Positions 26,357 through 33,749 of a stretch of DNA of 64,000 nt are shown piece by piece. The DNA lies in NCBI GenBank assembly GCA_965660625.1, contig CBFIAR010000002.1, positions 124,001 to 188,000 of the forward strand, written 5' to 3'. Both the position numbers and the translations under genes were made by a program. Within the stretch, counting starts at the first letter, position 1, and each line of letters opens with the position of its first letter. The DNA comes from Glaciecola sp965660625 (lineage in GTDB: Bacteria > Pseudomonadota > Gammaproteobacteria > Enterobacterales > Alteromonadaceae). The notes under the pieces were generated by a model that saw nothing but the letters and a program-made list of their open reading frames with translations, did no database searches and had not been told where the DNA came from.

Positions 26357-28645
26357 ATGCTAACAACCCTGAAAAGAATAGTTCAAGAAGTTAATCAAAT
26401 TCCGGGCTTGGAGCCTGCATTGGAGCGACTCGCTACCTTAGTTAGAGAGACCATGCAGGTGGATTCTTGTTCTATCTATCTAGCTGACCACAAAACTAAA
26501 ATGCTAGTTTTAAAAGCGACAGACGGTCTTCAAAAAAGCGCTATCAATAATGTTAAGTTAAGTTTTAGTGAGGGCTTAATAGGCTTAGTTGTTCAGCGAG
26601 AGGAACCCCTCAATATAGAAAATGCGCCGCTGCACCCCCGGTTCAAACATTTTTCTGAAGTTAATGAAGATGCCTTTTTCGCGTTTATTGGCACCCCAAT
26701 AATTCATCAGCGCAAAGTGTTGGGTGTCATTTCAATGCAGCAAAAGTCTATTCGACGTTTTACCGAAGATGAAGAATCTTTTTTAGTGACACTCGCTACC
26801 CAAATTGGTTTGGAGATTGCGAATGCAGAAATTCGTGGTGTTTTGGACGTAAATTCCGAAATAACCTTAGGTGTTCATAAAAGCATAAATGGTTTGCCTG
26901 GGTCCCCTGGTTTAGCCTTAGGGCAGGCAGTTTTGCTCAATATGAAGCATGAGCTCAGTCAACTCATTGCTCGCAAAACGACCGATCAGGCAAAAGAAGT
27001 CGAGCGTTATCGTAAAGCGGTTGAGCTTACTCGCACGCAGGTTGATCGTTTGTCGGATAATCTTGGTGATAGCTTACCAGAGGATGTCAAAGCAATCTTC
27101 CAGCTCTATCATCAACTGCTTGATGCGAACAGTTTGGGGCGAGAAGTAGAACAAAAGATCCGTGAGAATTGGGACGCTGCATCATCGCTTAAATTAGTGG
27201 TAGAGAACTACGCAGCAAAGTTTGCGGCAATGGAAGACCCATACATGCAGGAAAGGGCGGTCGACATTGTTGACTTGTCTAACCGAATTTTGCATAACAT
27301 CATGAATGGGTCTGTTGCTGATGCGAATACCGAACGAAATATACCTGAAAATGCAGTTCTCGTTGCACGTGAAGTGTCAGCGCCTATGTTAGCAGAATTC
27401 CCTGCTGAAAAATTAAAGGCGATTGTTTCGATACAAGGTTCGAACAATTCTCATGCGGCTATCTTAGCGAGAGCAATGGGGGTGCCTGCGGTAATGGGTT
27501 TAAGAGGCGTTCCATTAAGCTTATTAAATCATCAAGAATTATTTGTGGATGGTTATTCTGGACTGGTGATTCTTGCTCCTGAGGAACAAGAGAGGACAGA
27601 GTTTTTACAGCTAATTGCAGATGAAGAAGCCTTAGTTAAACGCATCGAGAGTGAGGCTGAACGACCGGCAATAAGTGAAGATAATTGTGAAATGACGCTG
27701 TTAGTCAATGCTGGTTTATCCGCGGGCCTAGAAATGGAGCAAAACAAACAGGGCGCAGGTGTTGGTCTATATCGAACAGAAATTCCATTTATGCTGCGCG
27801 AGCGTTTCCCTTCTGAACAAGAACAATTTGAGCTTTACCATAGCGTGTTAAGTGCGCACCCTGATAAAGAAATGACCATGCGCACGCTAGATGTTGGTGG
27901 TGATAAACCGCTGTCCTATTTTCCGATCTCAGAAGAAAATCCATTTTTAGGATGGCGTGGTATACGTTTGACTCTTGATCATCCGGAAATTTTTCTGGTC
28001 CAAGTTAGAGCAATGCTGAAAGCTAGCATCGGTCTGAAAAATCTCCATATTTTACTTCCCATGGTTTCTAGTATTAGTGAAATCGATGAATCCAACAGGC
28101 TCATCAAGCAAGCGTTTGATGAGGTAAAAGAAGATGCCATGAAAACAGGGCAAGTGCTTTCAAAACCGGCTATTGGAGTGATGTTGGAGGTGCCTGCTAT
28201 CCTATTTCAGTTGGAGAAAATTGCTAAAAAGGTCGATTTTTTTTCTGTGGGTACAAACGATCTAACACAATATCTTTTAGCGGTTGATCGCAACAATTCT
28301 CGGGTTGCGCAATTGTATTCAAGCTATCATCCTTCTGTTTTAATGGCGTTACATCACATAGTACAAACTTCCAAACGTTGCAATATTCCAGTAACCGTTT
28401 GCGGCGAATTGGCTGGGGAACCAAGTGGTGCGCTTATTCTAATGGCAATGGGGTATCGCAAGCTAAGTATGAATGCATATAGCTTACGAAAGATTAATTG
28501 GGTTATCCGCAATGTGTCGGTAAGTGAACTTGAGGCTTTGTTAAGTGAAATATTGTCTTGCGCCGGCCCTGATAATGTTAAAAAAATTGTTGACCAATAT
28601 TTAGAGCAGAAAGGCCTCGGAGGGTTAGTGAGAGCCGGATCTTGA
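26357..28645 (+). CDS. ptsP: Nitrogen-PTS enzyme I (EI-Ntr), PtsP
   Basis: PtsP autophosphorylates from phosphoenolpyruvate and passes phosphate to NPr in the regulatory nitrogen PTS. The 762-residue protein has an N-terminal GAF domain (about 1-165) that in relatives responds to glutamine and alpha-ketoglutarate. The EI domains follow, with the active-site His366 in GSNNSHAAILARAMGVPAVMG. The PEP-binding barrel includes GLYRTEIPFMLRERFPSEQEQ, DVGGDKPLSYF, LGWRGIR, VGTNDLTQYLLAVDR and VCGELAG. The position between rppH and lgt is conserved. NPr and EIIA-Ntr genes are not in this window. Confidence 0.97.
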   Translation: MLTTLKRIVQEVNQIPGLEPALERLATLVRETMQVDSCSIYLADHKTKMLVLKATDGLQKSAINNVKLSFSEGLIGLVVQREEPLNIENAPLHPRFKHFSEVNEDAFFAFIGTPIIHQRKVLGVISMQQKSIRRFTEDEESFLVTLATQIGLEIANAEIRGVLDVNSEITLGVHKSINGLPGSPGLALGQAVLLNMKHELSQLIARKTTDQAKEVERYRKAVELTRTQVDRLSDNLGDSLPEDVKAIFQLYHQLLDANSLGREVEQKIRENWDAASSLKLVVENYAAKFAAMEDPYMQERAVDIVDLSNRILHNIMNGSVADANTERNIPENAVLVAREVSAPMLAEFPAEKLKAIVSIQGSNNSHAAILARAMGVPAVMGLRGVPLSLLNHQELFVDGYSGLVILAPEEQERTEFLQLIADEEALVKRIESEAERPAISEDNCEMTLLVNAGLSAGLEMEQNKQGAGVGLYRTEIPFMLRERFPSEQEQFELYHSVLSAHPDKEMTMRTLDVGGDKPLSYFPISEENPFLGWRGIRLTLDHPEIFLVQVRAMLKASIGLKNLHILLPMVSSISEIDESNRLIKQAFDEVKEDAMKTGQVLSKPAIGVMLEVPAILFQLEKIAKKVDFFSVGTNDLTQYLLAVDRNNSRVAQLYSSYHPSVLMALHHIVQTSKRCNIPVTVCGELAGEPSGALILMAMGYRKLSMNAYSLRKINWVIRNVSVSELEALLSEILSCAGPDNVKKIVDQYLEQKGLGGLVRAGS

Positions 28646-28692
28646 TGTTTACGGCGCGTGTTGCTAGTTTTTATAAATTGAGTAAAGTGTAA

Positions 28693-29499
28693 ATGGATCC
28701 AAATCTAGAAATATTTTTATTGTGCGTCATGTTGGGCTCACTTGTTGGTGTTTTGGCTGGTTTACTGGGCATTGGCGGTGGTCTCCTTATTGTCCCGGCC
28801 TTGGTTTTTTTACTGCATTTCTTTCTGCAAATAGATATCGAAATTGGAATGCCCATTGCCATAGCAACGTCTTTATCTACCGTTATTATGACAGGATTAT
28901 CTTCGGCCAGAAGTCACTACAAGTTAGGTAACTTGGATAAGCGAATTGTTACTTATTGTGGTTTTGGTATCGCTGTTGGTGCCACCCTAGGTGCCCAATT
29001 TGCCAGTTTTATATCGGGCGTTTTACTTCAGCGTATTTTCGCCGTCTTAGTTATTTTAATTGCCCTGCAGATGGTGTTTTTTTCACGCAAAGCCTCTAAA
29101 AATAAAGTTGGTAATCTGGGTCTTTCTGGAATAGGCGCTAGCACAGGTTTTATATCGGCATTGATGGGGATTGGCGGTGGAGCCCTGCTGGTTCCTGCAT
29201 TGGTTTGGTTTCAAGTGAATATTCGAAAAGCGATAGGCTGCGCGGCCTTTAGCAGCATTATTATTGCAGTGTTTGGAACTTTAAATTTTGTTATTACGGG
29301 TTGGAATAACCCAAATTTACCCGAATGGTCGTTCGGCTACGTTTACTTGCCAGCCACATTTGGAATAATCCTGACGTCAGTGCTTACTGCCCCAATTGGT
29401 GCTAAACTCGGACAAAAATTAGATACGGCTAAATTGAGAAAAGTCTTTGCGGCTTTCTTGGTCTTAGTCAGCATACGCATGATCATAGGAATTGAGTAA
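28693..29499 (+). CDS. TauE/SafE family sulfite/anion exporter-like permease
   Basis: This is a 268-residue inner-membrane protein with about eight hydrophobic segments. It has the family's duplicated glycine motif: GVLAGLLGIGGGLLIVPAL near residues 19-37 and the second-half copy ISALMGIGGGALLVPAL near 154-170. TauE/SafE proteins are proposed anion exporters (sulfite, sulfoacetate and others), and the substrate here is not determinable. It sits between ptsP and lgt and ends three bases before the lgt start, so it is in the same operon. The same insertion is common in marine gammaproteobacteria as I recall them. Confidence 0.9.
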   Translation: MDPNLEIFLLCVMLGSLVGVLAGLLGIGGGLLIVPALVFLLHFFLQIDIEIGMPIAIATSLSTVIMTGLSSARSHYKLGNLDKRIVTYCGFGIAVGATLGAQFASFISGVLLQRIFAVLVILIALQMVFFSRKASKNKVGNLGLSGIGASTGFISALMGIGGGALLVPALVWFQVNIRKAIGCAAFSSIIIAVFGTLNFVITGWNNPNLPEWSFGYVYLPATFGIILTSVLTAPIGAKLGQKLDTAKLRKVFAAFLVLVSIRMIIGIE

Positions 29500-29502
29500 T
29501 AT

Positions 29503-30312
29503 ATGACCATCCCAGTACAAAATATCCCTGCGCATTTGGATTTCCCAGCAATCAACGCTGTTATCTTCGAAATTGGACCATTAGCCTTACGCTGGTACGG
29601 CGTTATGTATCTGATTGGATTTTTAGCGGCATTTTGGCTTGCCAACAGACGACTATCCCGCACTCACTGGAGCAAAGAGCAGCTCAGTGACCTATTGTTT
29701 TATGGGTTCATGGGGGTGGTGCTTGGTGGTCGTATTGGCTATGTTTTATTCTATAATTTCAGCGTTTTTCTTGATAATCCACTTTATCTTTTTCGCATAT
29801 GGGAAGGTGGAATGTCATTTCATGGTGGTTGCTTAGGCGTTATTGTCGCGACGTATTGGTATTCCAGAAGACGCGGTTGGTCATTTTTACGTGTTGGCGA
29901 TTTTATTGCGCCATTAGTACCCATTGGCTTGGGAGCAGGTCGTATCGGCAACTTCATTAACGGTGAGTTATGGGGACGAACCACTGACGTGCCTTGGTCG
30001 TTTGTTTTTCCTGGTGCTGGTCCTCTGCCGCGCCACCCATCACAACTCTATGAATTTGCATTAGAAGGTGTTTTGCTGTTTGTGATTTTATGGTTATATT
30101 CAGCTAAACCACGCTCGGTTGGCTCAGTGGGTGGATTGTTCTTGCTATGCTACGGCGCATTTCGATTCTTCGTTGAATATTTCCGAGAGCCAGACGCGCA
30201 TCTAACTTTGAATTCATTGGGCTTGTCACAAGGGCAAATGCTATGTATTCCGATGATATTAGCCGGTGTTGCGTTAATTGCTTATGCACTTAAAAAGGGT
30301 GAAAAGGCTTAG
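29503..30312 (+). CDS. lgt: Prolipoprotein diacylglyceryl transferase
   Basis: Lgt transfers diacylglyceryl from phosphatidylglycerol to the lipobox cysteine, the first step of lipoprotein maturation. The 269-residue protein has about seven transmembrane helices. The Lgt signature GLGAGRIGNFINGELWGR is near residues 142-159, and GRIGYVLFYN near 75 and MSFHGGCLGV (with the conserved His) near 105 are also visible. RHPSQLYE near 176 and RFFVEYFREPD near 225 follow. Several lipoproteins in this window (YnbE, DUF2959) would be substrates. Confidence 0.97.
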   Translation: MTIPVQNIPAHLDFPAINAVIFEIGPLALRWYGVMYLIGFLAAFWLANRRLSRTHWSKEQLSDLLFYGFMGVVLGGRIGYVLFYNFSVFLDNPLYLFRIWEGGMSFHGGCLGVIVATYWYSRRRGWSFLRVGDFIAPLVPIGLGAGRIGNFINGELWGRTTDVPWSFVFPGAGPLPRHPSQLYEFALEGVLLFVILWLYSAKPRSVGSVGGLFLLCYGAFRFFVEYFREPDAHLTLNSLGLSQGQMLCIPMILAGVALIAYALKKGEKA

Positions 30313-30379
30313 TAAAAGCTATATATAGTATCCACTAACACGTTAATGTAAGCTAAATTTGAGCTAGGAAGTCATTATT

Positions 30380-31231
30380 ATGAGTCAATACGAACAATTA
30401 TGTCAGCGCATCGTTAATGAAGGAACCTGGTTAACTAATGCGCGAACAGGACAAAAGTGTTTAACGGTAATTAATGCTGAACTTGAATATGATGTTGAGA
30501 ACAAGTCGTTCCCATTGGTGACTACTAGAAAAAGTTTTTACAAAGCTGCCATCGCTGAATTGCTTGGCTATTTGCGCGGCTATCAAAGTGCGGCCGAGTT
30601 CCGCGCAATCGGCTGTAATACTTGGAATGCAAACGCTAACGAGAATAAAGCTTGGTTAGCAAACCCAAATCGTAAAGGCGAAGACGATATGGGCAGGGTT
30701 TATGGCGTGCAGGGTAGGGCATGGCAAAAACCAGATGGTTCAACGCTTGATCAACTCGCCAAGGTCATCCATAACTTATCAAAGGGTATTGATGATCGTG
30801 GTGAAATAATCACCTTTTTCAACCCGGGTGAATTTGACATGGGCTGTTTGCGTCCATGCATGCATACTCACACATTTTCATTGTTGGGCAAGGATTTGTA
30901 TCTAACCAGTTACCAACGCTCTTGCGATGTTCCACTGGGATTGAATTTCAATCAAATCCAAGTGTATGTCATGCTAGCTCTGGTAGCGCAAATTACGGGT
31001 AATCAGCCTAAAAGAGCCTACCATAAAATTATTAATGCACATATTTATGAAAACCAGTTCGATTTAATGAAGGATGTGCAATTGTCTCGTACGCCTTTTA
31101 CCAATCCAACATTGACAATTAATCCAAAAATTACCTCTCTCAAGGATATTGAAACCTGGGTAACGGCGGATGACTTTACAGTGCATGGTTATGAACATCA
31201 TGATGCGATTGCGTATCCATTTTCTGTCTAA
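30380..31231 (+). CDS. thyA: Thymidylate synthase
   Basis: ThyA methylates dUMP to dTMP using methylene-tetrahydrofolate. This 283-residue protein belongs to the longer Vibrio-type branch, not the 264-residue E. coli type. The catalytic cysteine is C160 in GCLRPCMHTHTF, where E. coli has PCH. The phosphate-binding QRSCDVPLGLNFNQ follows near 179-192. The dUMP/folate regions TTRKSFYKAAIAELLGYLRG near 48 and VYGVQGRAW near 107 are clear. lgt-thyA adjacency is conserved. Confidence 0.97.
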   Translation: MSQYEQLCQRIVNEGTWLTNARTGQKCLTVINAELEYDVENKSFPLVTTRKSFYKAAIAELLGYLRGYQSAAEFRAIGCNTWNANANENKAWLANPNRKGEDDMGRVYGVQGRAWQKPDGSTLDQLAKVIHNLSKGIDDRGEIITFFNPGEFDMGCLRPCMHTHTFSLLGKDLYLTSYQRSCDVPLGLNFNQIQVYVMLALVAQITGNQPKRAYHKIINAHIYENQFDLMKDVQLSRTPFTNPTLTINPKITSLKDIETWVTADDFTVHGYEHHDAIAYPFSV

Positions 31232-31384
31232 GCTTTGCTTAATGAAGCACGTGCCAATTGTGTCATCAACAACAAATGAAGATGACTGAAGATCCGCTCT
31301 GGATATCTTGCTGTGGTCATTACAAACGAATGATATTTTTATCACATGGCGCGTGAAACTTTGGGCTAATCATAGATACGCTTT

Positions 31385-31780
31385 TTAAGGACGAATACCA
31401 ACGACGTCTAAGGGACATAAACCTTGGCCCTCTAAAAATGAAATACACATCGATAACTGGGTTTTTATACATTCATCGTAGCGTAATTGTCGTTCTTCCC
31501 AATAGTGCGTTTGGTACAGCACGTGCCAAAAGATTCTCTCTTTGTGGCTGTAAGCTTGTGTTTTCTGGTTGTCAACTTCTGACCATTCTTCAAAAGTGTC
31601 CCACAAAAAGCACTCGAGCTCAGCATAAGGAAGCTCGTTTTGCCAATAAGAACGCATATAAAAGGCAAGCTGCCCTGCTTTGCGATCGATAAAGTGTTGA
31701 ACCAACAAAGTATTGTGCCAACGTAAATAGAGTAGAAGATATTTACAGTATAGATAGTGAAAAAAAATTCGCGTAGTCAC
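31385..31780 (-). CDS. Uncharacterised 131-aa protein, tryptophan/aromatic rich
   Basis: I do not recognise a named family. The core from about residue 28 is soluble and rich in Trp, Tyr, Glu and Cys: RKAGQLAFYMRSYWQNELPYAELECFLWDTFEEW, then SHKERIFWHVLYQTHYWEE and a distinctive C-terminus FLEGQGLCPLDVVGIRP. Its composition suggests a conserved folded protein, not a spurious frame. The listed start is GTG 31780, which has no clear ribosome site. TTG codons near 31708-31711 (just before VQHFIDRKAG) may be the true start, because residues 1-24 look unlike the rest. It is convergent with thyA, and the DUF3530 gene lies upstream on the same strand. Confidence 0.6.
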   Translation of the reverse strand: MTTRIFFHYLYCKYLLLYLRWHNTLLVQHFIDRKAGQLAFYMRSYWQNELPYAELECFLWDTFEEWSEVDNQKTQAYSHKERIFWHVLYQTHYWEERQLRYDECIKTQLSMCISFLEGQGLCPLDVVGIRP

Positions 31781-31849
31781 GACGTAAATGACTAGTTAAC
31801 CCTTTGTATTATCGAGATATATATAATAAATCAAAAAACGAAATGACGA

Positions 31850-32830
31850 TTACCAGCCTAGGTAGCTTGTCCAACCTTGAATTTGACGCGCAATATAGTC
31901 TTTCTGGACTTGATCAAACGTTTGCCCAACAATGTCAACTTGACGATAAATTTCCTTTAGTTCTTTTCTTGCTGTTATTTTGCGCGCATGCTGTGTTTGT
32001 TTGCTCCAACTATTGTCCCAATAGCTGGTCAGATCAAGCACAGGAATGGAAGTTTGAGCAACAATCATGGGTATTTTTTTGTTCAACTTACGAATGGGCC
32101 AGAACGGGTTATTGATCACCAACGCGTCTATTTTTTGCATTGTTGCATGTTCATCCGCAATGAGTTTAGCAATAGTTGCTGCGGTTATGCCTTGACTGAT
32201 TAAAACGCGATGTCCCATCGTCGTTTCCATATGTTTCAGTGTAGCGCTTATAAACATCTCTATTTCCATCGAATAAACACCGAGTTCAGCTTCGCTTATG
32301 TATGATGCCATCGAAAGACTATTGTTGGGTTCCTCGACAATGTTTTGACCGTTTCTAACCACATCAGCTATAGCTGTAGTTGTCTCTTTAGGTATAACCT
32401 CACCTTGTTGCGCTGAGCCATCTTTTTTCGCTGGTTGCTGTGTATCGCTGTTGCCAATTGGCAACACAATATTGGAACCAAGGATTAATCCCAAAGAGGG
32501 CATTACCACAGTTGTCCAGCCAACGGCAGACAAAGAGCTTGCAATTCGGCTAAGCGAATCTGGTCTACCTAAGGGCATATCAGCATCCCCAATGATAAGC
32601 ACTATCCCCTTAGTTATAGGTTGCTCAGAAGGTGAAATCAAAATAGGAAGACGATTGTTTCCTACGTTAATGAGCGTAAATTCATCTGTATGCAATTGAT
32701 TCCTCATATCTACCGTTGTCATCTCTGAAAAGGAAGCTGATTGCGCCATGCTCTCGAATGAAAGCACACTGCCAAGTGACAACAGGCCTGAGAAAATAAA
32801 TGTAATAAGGTTTCTTATTATTTTTTGCAT
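31850..32830 (-). CDS. DUF3530-like alpha/beta hydrolase, exported
   Basis: From ATG 32828-32830 this is a 326-residue protein with a cleavable-looking signal peptide (RNLITFIFSGLLSLGSVLSFESMAQ). The body resembles the DUF3530 alpha/beta-hydrolase-fold family: GIVLIIGDADMPLGRPDSLSRIASSLSAVGWTTVVMPSL, RVLISQGITAATIAKLI (a degenerate G-x-S-x-G nucleophile elbow), DALVINNPFWP and IPVLDLTSYWDNSW. The first glycine of the elbow is missing, so enzymatic activity is uncertain. An in-frame start 30 codons upstream would bury the signal peptide and is rejected. The substrate is unknown. Confidence 0.72.
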   Translation of the reverse strand: MQKIIRNLITFIFSGLLSLGSVLSFESMAQSASFSEMTTVDMRNQLHTDEFTLINVGNNRLPILISPSEQPITKGIVLIIGDADMPLGRPDSLSRIASSLSAVGWTTVVMPSLGLILGSNIVLPIGNSDTQQPAKKDGSAQQGEVIPKETTTAIADVVRNGQNIVEEPNNSLSMASYISEAELGVYSMEIEMFISATLKHMETTMGHRVLISQGITAATIAKLIADEHATMQKIDALVINNPFWPIRKLNKKIPMIVAQTSIPVLDLTSYWDNSWSKQTQHARKITARKELKEIYRQVDIVGQTFDQVQKDYIARQIQGWTSYLGW

Positions 32831-33083
32831 AAACTGACAGTGTGTTTCTTTTGTATATATGTAGAAGTTATCGGCTTTGTTTTGAATATGTTTAAGATGT
32901 ATCAATATTGGATCTGGCATAGCACAAAAGACGAAATTGACCTATTTACTACATAGAACAATCTGCTTTTTTTTGTGCCTATATATCTTATTGAATTTAC
33001 AAAGGGCAAGAATGCTGTCGTTGGAATAGGGCGATAGAAGACTAAAAAAAGCTAAATAAGAGACCTTGTTAGTTTATCAGCTA

Positions 33084-33749
33084 TCATGCTTGCTGAAATG
33101 AATGTAACGATTCGAAACGCAGCTTTACGCCGCTGACCGGATGCGAAAATTCATGCATTTGAGCATGTAAGCACAGTCGTGGATTATTTACTTTTGCTTC
33201 CTCATGCGCGTACAGACGATCACCTAAGATAGGGTGTCCTAATGCCAACATATGCACACGCAGCTGATGCGAACGTCCAGTTATCGGCGTTAATTTTACG
33301 AGCGTAGATTTAGCATCGCGCTGCACTACTTGCCAATGCGTTTGAGATGGTTTGCCGTGCTTGTGATCGACTATTTGCTTTGGCCTATTTGGCCAGTCAC
33401 ATATCAATGGAAGGTCAATTTCACCTGACTCACCCTTAACATGGCCAAACACTCTCGCGAAGTAGGTTTTTGATGTCAACCTGTTTTCGAACTGACGAGA
33501 TAAATGCACATGCGCTGGTTTATTCAAGGCCATAATGAGGATGCCAGACGTGGCCATATCGAGACGGTGTACAATGGTCGCGGTCGGAAAAACGCGCTGC
33601 ACACGAAACTGCAGTGAGTCTCTATGTTCTATGGCTTTGCCAGGCACAGTGAGTAGCTCAGCTGGTTTGTCGAGAACCAATATATCCTCATCTTGATACA
33701 GTATCGTAAGATAAGGATTCAGCGGCGGAGCATAATGCAGCAACGCCAT
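33084..33749 (-). CDS. rluA: Dual-specificity RNA pseudouridine synthase RluA
   Basis: RluA converts U746 in 23S rRNA and U32 in some tRNAs to pseudouridine. The 221-residue protein has the catalytic HRLDMATSGILIMALNKPAHVHLSRQFENR near residues 61-90, with the essential Asp in RLD. It also has LDKPAELLTVPGK near 26, GRSHQLRVHMLALGHPILGDRLY near 157-179 and LCLHAQMHEFSHP near 192. No S4 domain is present, as expected for RluA. It lies immediately downstream of rapA with no gap (rapA stop at 33750), the E. coli rapA-rluA operon. Confidence 0.97.
   Translation of the reverse strand: MALLHYAPPLNPYLTILYQDEDILVLDKPAELLTVPGKAIEHRDSLQFRVQRVFPTATIVHRLDMATSGILIMALNKPAHVHLSRQFENRLTSKTYFARVFGHVKGESGEIDLPLICDWPNRPKQIVDHKHGKPSQTHWQVVQRDAKSTLVKLTPITGRSHQLRVHMLALGHPILGDRLYAHEEAKVNNPRLCLHAQMHEFSHPVSGVKLRFESLHSFQQA

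Noticed and set aside
31804..32115. 103-residue plus-strand frame opposite the DUF3530-like gene
   Set aside because: It is antisense to a signal-peptide-bearing gene, with Cys/Trp-heavy, shadow-like composition and no ribosome site.
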